A stretch of DNA of 12,315 nucleotides from a bacterium (GTDB lineage Bacteria > JAMOTN01): positions 1 to 12,315 of the forward strand of contig JAMOTN010000056.1 in NCBI GenBank assembly GCA_027062325.1, written 5' to 3'. Both the position numbers and the translations under genes were made by a program. The notes below the pieces were generated by a model that was not told where the DNA came from, searched no databases, and saw nothing but the letters and a program-made list of their open reading frames with translations. Numbering within the stretch: position 1 is the first letter of the stretch; every line of letters begins with the position of its first letter. Shown piece after piece: positions 5,997 to 12,315 of the stretch.

Positions 5997-8666
5997 TTAG
6001 TTCACCTCAACTTCTAATGCACCATCTCTATACTTGATAATCACGAAATCTACTTCCTTTTCGTCACCATTGATTGCTGTTTCCTCTCCGTCTGTTGAGC
6101 CTTTACTCATTGTCTTTTCTTTGTTTACCTTTATATTATCCAATATCTTCTTTATTTCTTCCTCTAACCACCCTTTGACTTTTTCAATCTCAGAGAATTC
6201 GTATTCCATTTTCTTGGTTAGTTCTAAATAAGACTCCTTATCAAATTGCCACGCGATGTTTGCCTCCACAGAGAGTTTCACTACCTCGAATTTCAAACTA
6301 CTGTTTTCGCGATTAACTTTTACAATGCTGTCATTTATGAGCTTGCCTTCTACAACCATGTCTGCAATTTTATTTTCCACCAGACGTTGAATGGTTCGTT
6401 TAAGTGGTCTTGCCCCCAGACGTGGATCAGTACCAAGTTCAACAAGCAATTCTTTGGCTGCTTCCGATAGTACAAGGAATATGTTGCGTTCTATCAAGCG
6501 TTCACGTACACGATTGAGCATTATATCTATTATATTGAATAGTTCTTCGCGTCCAAGTGGTTTGAAAACTATTATTTCATCAATTCTATTTACAAATTCT
6601 GGTCTAAAATGTGAATGGACACGATTAATTATTGAGTTTTTAATACTTTCCCAATCATCTGTTGAGTTTGAAAGGTAGCCAAGTTTTGCGTCTTTTAGAG
6701 CTTCCGTTCCAACGTTTGAAGTCATGATTATGTATGTATTTTTGAAGTTCACAGTTCTACCTTGGGCGTCTGTTATACGGCCGTCGTCAAGAATTTGTAA
6801 TAATATATTTAACACGTCAGGATGCGCTTTTTCGATCTCGTCAAACAATACTACACTGTAAGGGCGTCTTCTGACCGCTTCTGTAAGCTGACCTGCTTCT
6901 TCATAGCCTACGTATCCCGGAGGTGCTCCTATTAAGCGAGATACACTATGCTTTTCCATGTACTCCGACATGTCTATTCTTATAAGTGCATCCTCTGTTC
7001 CAAATAGAGCCTCTGCAAGGGCTTTAGCAAGCTCGGTTTTTCCAACACCAGTTGGTCCAACAAATAGAAATGAACCATTGGGACGTCTTGGATCTGTAAG
7101 ACCTGCGCGTGCTCTTTTTACAGCAGCAGCTACTGCTTTTATAGCTTCATCCTGACCTATGACACGCTTTTTGAGAATATTTTCTAGGTTAGCAATTACG
7201 TCAGCTTCATCCTGCGACAATTTGGCAACGGGAATACCAGTCCAGCTTTCTATCACTCTCTCCACATCTTCCCGCATCACGGTGCGAGCTTTTTGAAGCT
7301 CAACCTTTTTGTTATCAAGGTCCTTTTGCATTTCAGAAAGTTTCTGTTCAAGCTCTTTTACCTTCCAGTGAATCTGATGAGCAAGTTCAAAGTTTTCAGC
7401 GTTGATTGCAGCTTCCTCTTCTTGGCGAAGTCTCTCGAGTTGCTTTTCTAAGTTCTTCACACGTTCGAAATCTTCTGTATTTCTAAGCTTTACTGTTGTT
7501 GCAGCTTCATCTATTACGTCAATTGCTTTATCAGGCAAGAAACGTTCTGTTATATATTGAGCAGACAATTTACAAGCTGCTCTGATTGCCTCATCAGAAA
7601 TCCTTACCTTATGAAACATTTCGTACCTATCCTTTAAACCTTTTAAAATTTGCACTGCCTGCTCTACACTTGGTTCTTCAACAAATACCGGTTGAAACCT
7701 TCTCTCAAGGGCTGGGTCTTTTTCAATGTACTTTCTGTATTCATCTAGGGTAGTTGCCCCAATGACTTGAATCTCACCACGTGCCAAGGCGGGCTTTAAA
7801 ATGTTTGCAGCGTCCGTTCCGCCTTCTGCATCACCTGCTCCAACAACAGTGTGAATCTCATCAATAAACAGAATCACCGAGTCATCTTTTTTAGCTTCCT
7901 CTAAAATTGCCTTCATCCTTTCTTCAAATTCTCCTCTATACTTTGCTCCAGCTAGCAAATTAGCGATTGACAATTGAACGATTCTCTTACCGAGAAGAGC
8001 CTCTGGTACTTCCCCGTCTACAATTTTTTGTGCCAATCCCTCCACTATAGCAGTTTTTCCAACACCAGCTTCTCCTATCAAACATGGGTTGTTTTTAGTC
8101 CTACGACATAGTATGTGAATGACTCGTTCAATTTCCTTTTCACGGCCAATTACTGGATCAAGTCTTCCTTTCTTTGCAAGTTCTGTAAGATCTGTCCCAA
8201 AACTATCCAAGGTTGGGGTTTTAGTTGTACGCTCTTTCTCACTTTTTAGTTTGCTTTCAAGTTTATTGATTATCTGCTGGGGATTTATACCCAGCCTTCT
8301 TATTATTTTCAGGGCAGCACAGCCTTCTGTTTTCAATATTGCGTATAGGATGTACTCTGGGGAAATGAAGTTTTGATTGTTCGCTTGAGCAATTTCTAGT
8401 GCTTTTTGAAGGGCGCTTTTTAAAGTTGGTGATAGATCTCCACCTCCAGAGTAGTAAGTGGTACGTGCTATCTTTTCGGCTTCTTCTTTGACGTCAGCAT
8501 AGGTTAGACCTGCTTCTTTCAAGGCATTAGTGGCAAGTCCTGTATTGAGACGCAAAAGTGCCATTAAGATGTGTTCAGTGTCGGTCATTGATGAACCGAT
8601 TTCTGCTGCCTCTGTAGCTGCAAGTTGGAGAACACGCTTTGCTTCGTCGGTTAAAAATTGGAACAT
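5997..8666 (-). CDS. clpC: ATP-dependent Clp protease ATP-binding subunit ClpC
   Basis: ClpC is a Hsp100 AAA+ unfoldase that threads substrates into ClpP in the cytoplasm. The 889-residue protein starts at ATG 8666: GGAGG at 8675-8679 lies 8 bases upstream, and the product begins [13 protein letters not shown] like the family. The order is: Clp_N double repeat (about 3-140); AAA-1 with GEAGVGKT (198-205) and VILFIDE (264-270); a middle coiled-coil with a UVR-like motif (about 404-450), which marks ClpC rather than ClpB; AAA-2 with GPTGVGKT (537-544), VVLFDE (605-610), sensor TSNVG, arginine-finger RPEFVNRID and sensor-2 GARPLKR. A tripeptide LGY (662-664) stands where ClpP-binding ClpC has (V/L)GF, so pairing with ClpP is likely. 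Usual length is about 810-820; the excess is a charged C-terminal tail (about 795-889) of unknown role. No ctsR, mcsA or mcsB is adjacent, and no CIRCE or CtsR heptad was seen upstream. The XapX gene follows at 40 bases. Confidence 0.95.
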   Translation of the reverse strand: MFQFLTDEAKRVLQLAATEAAEIGSSMTDTEHILMALLRLNTGLATNALKEAGLTYADVKEEAEKIARTTYYSGGGDLSPTLKSALQKALEIAQANNQNFISPEYILYAILKTEGCAALKIIRRLGINPQQIINKLESKLKSEKERTTKTPTLDSFGTDLTELAKKGRLDPVIGREKEIERVIHILCRRTKNNPCLIGEAGVGKTAIVEGLAQKIVDGEVPEALLGKRIVQLSIANLLAGAKYRGEFEERMKAILEEAKKDDSVILFIDEIHTVVGAGDAEGGTDAANILKPALARGEIQVIGATTLDEYRKYIEKDPALERRFQPVFVEEPSVEQAVQILKGLKDRYEMFHKVRISDEAIRAACKLSAQYITERFLPDKAIDVIDEAATTVKLRNTEDFERVKNLEKQLERLRQEEEAAINAENFELAHQIHWKVKELEQKLSEMQKDLDNKKVELQKARTVMREDVERVIESWTGIPVAKLSQDEADVIANLENILKKRVIGQDEAIKAVAAAVKRARAGLTDPRRPNGSFLFVGPTGVGKTELAKALAEALFGTEDALIRIDMSEYMEKHSVSRLIGAPPGYVGYEEAGQLTEAVRRRPYSVVLFDEIEKAHPDVLNILLQILDDGRITDAQGRTVNFKNTYIIMTSNVGTEALKDAKLGYLSNSTDDWESIKNSIINRVHSHFRPEFVNRIDEIIVFKPLGREELFNIIDIMLNRVRERLIERNIFLVLSEAAKELLVELGTDPRLGARPLKRTIQRLVENKIADMVVEGKLINDSIVKVNRENSSLKFEVVKLSVEANIAWQFDKESYLELTKKMEYEFSEIEKVKGWLEEEIKKILDNIKVNKEKTMSKGSTDGEETAINGDEKEVDFVIIKYRDGALEVEVN

Positions 8667-8711
8667 ATACCACACCTCCGCTAGTGTTGAATTTCTTTTT
8701 ATTAACTTAAG

Positions 8712-8739
8712 TTGCAAAAACTGTACCAAGTGTTATAAA
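8712..8739 (+). promoter_or_regulatory. Candidate sigma-70 type extended -10 promoter reading toward hisC
   Basis: TTGCAA (8712-8717) and TATAAA (8734-8739) are separated by 16 bases, and TGT directly before the -10 forms an extended -10 (TGn). Transcription from about 8746 would leave a leader of about 225 bases before hisC, which also spans the CAATA/TATTG motifs. The site lies only 46 bases before the clpC start, so it overlaps the expected clpC 5' region. It is a consensus match only. Confidence 0.4.
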
Positions 8740-8772
8740 TAGTAGATTTTGCCAATATTGAGGAATTTTTCC

Positions 8773-8793
8773 ACAATAAAGTATGGGTATTGT
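8773..8793. repeat. Inverted repeat ACAATA-N9-TATTGT (possible operator)
   Basis: Six-base arms are separated by nine bases in the divergent region, just downstream of the candidate hisC promoter and about 107-127 bases upstream of the clpC start. The same core occurs as CAATATTG at 8753-8760. The spacing resembles CIRCE (9 bases) but the arm sequence does not match it. An AT-rich region can give such repeats by chance. Confidence 0.25.
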
Positions 8794-8958
8794 AGTGACT
8801 TCTCTCATTTCACGTTTCATTGCTTGTTCCAACAGCTTCAACAGTACTTGACTAATAAAGATAATCGGCGATTTTCTATCTCAAACTTATTCCAAAAAAT
8901 TTGGTATTTTATTTATTGTGAAGTTTATGCAATTGATTTTAGTTTAGCTTCCTCTTTT

Positions 8959-8967
8959 AGGGGGTGG
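8959..8967 (+). promoter_or_regulatory. hisC: Ribosome-binding site deciding a TTG start for hisC
   Basis: AGGGGGTGG lies 5 bases before TTG 8973. The in-frame GTG at 8964 falls inside this ribosome site and has nothing comparable upstream, so TTG 8973 is the better start. Confidence 0.6.
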
Positions 8968-8972
8968 TTGTT

Positions 8973-10109
8973 TTGTACAAGAAGTTTATCAAAAAAGTTG
9001 ATAAGTATGAGGCTGGTAAACCCATTGAAGATGTTGCTAGAGAATATGGATTGGAACCTGACTCTATTTTGAAGCTTGCTTCCAATGAAAATCCACTGGG
9101 AACTTCCCCAAAGGTAGTTGAAGCTTTGAAAAATGCAGTGGAAGAGGTATTTCTTTATCCAGATGCGGCTTGTTATGAATTGAAACATAAAATTTCTGAA
9201 AAATACGGGATTCCAGTGGAAGAGCTAGTTATTGGAAATGGGTCTGATCATATAATAAGGATGATTGCCATTGCAACGTTGGGACCGGGAGATACAGCTG
9301 TTACAAGTCAGGCAACTTTTGTGCGTTATAAACACGCTACCCTTTTGACTGGAGCTGAGATTTTAGAGGTCCCTCATAAAAATTGGCACTATGATTTGGA
9401 GGCTGTGGCAAATGCAATAGATGAAACAACGCGCCTTATTTGGTTAGCTTGTCCGAATAATCCAACAGGAACGATATTTAGTTCCAATGAGTTTGAAAAA
9501 TTCATGTCGAAAGTTCCGTCGCATGTTTGGGTGGTTTTAGATCAGGCTTATTATGAGTTTGCAATTAATGATCCAGAGGCAGATTTTCCAGATGGTATGG
9601 CTTACTACAAGTCGCGAGGCTATCCTAATTTGATTGTTATGAGGACAATGGCAAAAGCTTATGGAATTGCTGGTCTGCGCGTTGGTTGGATGGCAGCACC
9701 TGCTTGGTTTGTGGATATCGTCGAGAGAATTAGAGGACCGTTTGATGTATCACGTCTTGCTCAGGTTGCGGCGGTTGCAGCCCTTGAAGATGATGAATTT
9801 GTAGAAAAAACTGTAGAACTTGTTCTTAATGAGAAAAAGTGGCTTTACAGGAAGCTTGATGAGCTTGGAATACATTACATAAAGAGCTATACCAACTTCA
9901 TATTTATGCGTACAGGTTTTGATGGAAGAAAATTATTTGAGGCTATGCAGCGCCGTGGTGTGATAGTCAGACCGATTTTTGCTGACTGGGTAAGAGTTAC
10001 TGTTGGAAGGAGAGAGGATAATGAAAGGTTTGTAAAGGTTTTTGAAGAAGTCAGAAAAGAACTTGAAAAAGAGAATAAAACTCTCCATTCAGAAGGGGCA
10101 TGGGTTTAA
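8973..10109 (+). CDS. hisC: Histidinol-phosphate aminotransferase family protein (class I/II PLP aminotransferase)
   Basis: HisC transfers an amino group from glutamate to imidazole-acetol phosphate in histidine synthesis; relatives act on aromatic amino acids. The start is TTG 8973 (378 residues), as the strong ribosome site overlaps the alternative GTG 8964. Family motifs are LASNENPLG (35-43), the cofactor-binding GNGSDH (88-93), the cofactor-side PNNPTGT (161-167), VVLDQAYYEF (187-196) with the pyridine-binding Asp190 and Tyr193, TMAKAYGIAGLRVGW (225-239) with the Schiff-base Lys228, and the substrate-carboxylate Arg341 in WVRVTVG. All catalytic residues are present and the length is a little above the usual 350-370. 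No other his gene is in view. The next gene is butyrate kinase, 59 bases downstream, so a role as a general or aromatic aminotransferase in amino-acid metabolism is possible. The fold is certain and the substrate less so. Confidence 0.85.
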   Translation: MYKKFIKKVDKYEAGKPIEDVAREYGLEPDSILKLASNENPLGTSPKVVEALKNAVEEVFLYPDAACYELKHKISEKYGIPVEELVIGNGSDHIIRMIAIATLGPGDTAVTSQATFVRYKHATLLTGAEILEVPHKNWHYDLEAVANAIDETTRLIWLACPNNPTGTIFSSNEFEKFMSKVPSHVWVVLDQAYYEFAINDPEADFPDGMAYYKSRGYPNLIVMRTMAKAYGIAGLRVGWMAAPAWFVDIVERIRGPFDVSRLAQVAAVAALEDDEFVEKTVELVLNEKKWLYRKLDELGIHYIKSYTNFIFMRTGFDGRKLFEAMQRRGVIVRPIFADWVRVTVGRREDNERFVKVFEEVRKELEKENKTLHSEGAWV

Positions 10110-10144
10110 TAAGTAAAAGTTGCTGAGAATCTAAATGTAGATAA

Positions 10145-11248
<1,104 letters not shown>

Positions 11249-11316
11249 GCATTTTGTATTTGGTGTAGCTTAAGATACGGAGATTATTGTAGCTATAGCA
11301 TAAGAGGTGATGTGAG

Positions 11317-12315
11317 GTGAGAGCAAAGGTTGCTATAGTTGTGGTATCGATTTTGTTATCTATAGCTGGTTATTCAGTGGGGGTTTGGATTTTATCCAAG
11401 CCCCCTTATTCTGTTTTGGCAATTTTAGTTTTGTCTGCTCTTATAGGGTGGAGTACTAATAAACTTGTGGTATGGCTGATGTTTAGGCCTTATAAACCTC
11501 TACCAAGTGAGAATAGACCGATTTTATGGGGAGTTATTCCATCTAGGAAAAAACTGCTTGCTTCCAATATTGCTTTTGTTATAGCTAACAAGCTTTTTGG
11601 AAGAGAAGAGTTAATAAATATACTGAAAAAAGTGGACTTTGATGCAATATTTTCTCGGGTCAAACTTGATGAACTAAAAAAAAATGAGGTTGTTAATACT
11701 TTTTCGAGAGATGTATTATCCACAGCTAGACAAATTGTTAAAAATTTGGATTTTTCTGAGATTGCTCAGAATTATCGTCATAGATTACTTGAGAGAGTTT
11801 ATCAATTTCTTTCCTCTAAAGAGTTTACAGATTCGCTCTTTGAAAGGAGTTATGGGTTGTTGTTAGAGAATCAAGAGGCTTTTAGGAAGAAGATTTGGCA
11901 GCTTATTTATGAAAGAGTGACCCAAGTTGAGAAAGATCAGTTGGAAAGGTTAATTATTAAGATATTACGTTCTGAAAAGTTGAAAGAGCATTTGAGAGAC
12001 CTAGTTTGCTCTTCGTTTGATTGGGAGAATTTTGAGAAAGTGGCGGAGTTCCTCATGGAGTTTGAGGGGGAGTTTAAAAATTTATTCAAGAAAAGTTTGA
12101 AGAATCTGATGAAAAGGCTAGATTATACCTCTTTACGCGACAAAATAATGGATCGAGTTTTAGAAGATGGGATTCTTTCTGGAGTTATAAAAATTTTAGG
12201 AATGGAAGTTTGGAATATGTTTTCTATAGAAGATAAAATAAGGGATGCGTTAACTAATGATGAGTTTTTAGATAGTATAAGTGAGGAAATTTTAAAATAT
12301 TTGAAAAAAAGGGAG
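11317..12315 (+). CDS. DUF445 family membrane protein (3' truncated by window end)
   Basis: A frame opens at GTG 11317, with GAGGTG at 11304-11309 seven bases upstream, and remains open to the last base (333 residues visible). Two hydrophobic segments lie at about 4-26 and 31-56. The second runs into ALIGWSTNKLVVWLMFRPYKP (41-61), and GVIPSRKKLLASNIAFVIANKL follows (72-93). This is the hallmark N-terminus of DUF445 (YheB-like) proteins: 'GxxIGWxTNxLAIxMLFRPxxP...GxIPKRRxxLAxxIG'. The rest is charged, amphipathic and probably helical, in several repeated 'F/L-D-x' segments such as LDFSEIAQ, FDWENFEK and LDYTSLRD, as expected for the family. The function of DUF445 is unknown. The C-terminal part, which in the family usually ends with another membrane helix, is outside the window. 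It follows buk by 68 bases with no clear terminator between. Confidence 0.85.
   Translation, partial: MRAKVAIVVVSILLSIAGYSVGVWILSKPPYSVLAILVLSALIGWSTNKLVVWLMFRPYKPLPSENRPILWGVIPSRKKLLASNIAFVIANKLFGREELINILKKVDFDAIFSRVKLDELKKNEVVNTFSRDVLSTARQIVKNLDFSEIAQNYRHRLLERVYQFLSSKEFTDSLFERSYGLLLENQEAFRKKIWQLIYERVTQVEKDQLERLIIKILRSEKLKEHLRDLVCSSFDWENFEKVAEFLMEFEGEFKNLFKKSLKNLMKRLDYTSLRDKIMDRVLEDGILSGVIKILGMEVWNMFSIEDKIRDALTNDEFLDSISEEILKYLKKRE

Larger units (their letters stand above)
8667..8972. other. Divergent intergenic region between clpC and hisC
   Basis: This stretch of about 300 bases is AT-rich and holds no convincing gene; the short open frames across it show no codon or family signal. It must contain the promoters of the two divergent units. 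A good extended -10 promoter is seen for the hisC direction only; no clear -35/-10 pair was found for clpC. CAATA/TATTG motifs cluster at 8753-8793 (the palindrome CAATATTG at 8753-8760, and ACAATA-N9-TATTGT at 8773-8793). A small CCAAA-AAA-TTTGG palindrome occurs at 8892-8904. No T-box, histidine attenuator peptide, CIRCE or CtsR site was recognised. Confidence 0.7.

Noticed and set aside
6034-8742. Several plus-strand open frames opposite clpC, some Ser-rich
   Set aside because: They are antisense shadows of an unambiguous ClpC; their composition reflects the complement of its codons.
8892-8904. CCAAA-AAA-TTTGG palindrome
   Set aside because: Five-pair AT-rich stem in an AT-rich intergenic region, neither a good terminator nor a known operator.
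8667-8972. CIRCE, CtsR heptad repeats, T-box or histidine attenuator upstream of clpC/hisC
   Set aside because: No TTAGCACTC or GGTCAAA-type motif was found. The GGGTGG-like string before hisC is part of its ribosome site, not a T-box, and there is no histidine-rich leader peptide.
8749-9188. Short open frames on both strands across the clpC-hisC gap and the hisC start
   Set aside because: No ribosome site and no recognisable protein features; they overlap the real hisC start.
11490-11866. Short open frames on both strands inside the last gene
   Set aside because: They overlap the DUF445 reading frame, which has a ribosome site and clear family motifs.

Overview
This is a bacterial chromosomal window of moderately low GC content. 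Shine-Dalgarno sites are strong (AAGGAGG or GGGGG types), and GTG and TTG are used freely as start codons. No phage, transposon, CRISPR, tRNA or rRNA signal was seen. The proteins suggest an anaerobic, fermentative bacterium: it has a butyrate-kinase family enzyme, an IspG of the MEP isoprenoid pathway, and ClpC rather than ClpB. Coding strands rich in A and G, and many Lys/Glu/Arg residues, would fit a thermophile, but that is only inference. Several housekeeping proteins (IspG, Cmk and above all the RsmI-like protein) depart from family consensus at normally fixed positions, which hints at a deep-branching or poorly sampled lineage. I cannot name the phylum.

Layout. (1) 1-2679, plus strand: the 3' part of a large protein with three '(V/L)xDx(Y/F)GN' immunoglobulin-like repeats and a C-terminal jelly-roll-like module, then a pseudopilin-like single-pass protein. 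This looks like a cell-surface or secretion locus. (2) 2735-5665, plus strand: ispG, cmk and a highly diverged RsmI-family methyltransferase homologue in close succession, ending in a hairpin plus T-tract. (3) 5699-8666, minus strand: clpC followed by a small XapX-domain membrane protein, probably one transcript. This unit converges on the RsmI-like gene. (4) 8667-8972: a divergent intergenic region of about 300 bp with a candidate extended -10 promoter reading toward hisC and several CAATA/TATTG motifs. (5) 8973-12315, plus strand: a HisC-family aminotransferase, butyrate kinase, and a DUF445 membrane protein cut by the window end.

How the genes may fit together. IspG makes the isoprenoid precursor HMBPP, Cmk supplies CDP/dCDP, and the RsmI-like protein would be linked to 16S rRNA modification if it is still active; together they form a small housekeeping cluster. 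ClpC is the unfoldase partner of ClpP. It lacks the ctsR/mcsA/mcsB neighbours known from Bacillus and carries an unusual tail of about 75-95 residues. The aminotransferase and butyrate kinase could both serve amino-acid fermentation (transamination, then ATP recovery from an acyl phosphate), but no phosphotransacylase is visible here. No obviously new defence or mobile system was found. The most unusual items are the degenerate, insertion-bearing RsmI homologue, the variant IspG, the ClpC tail with its XapX partner, and the cysteine-rich leader of the pseudopilin.
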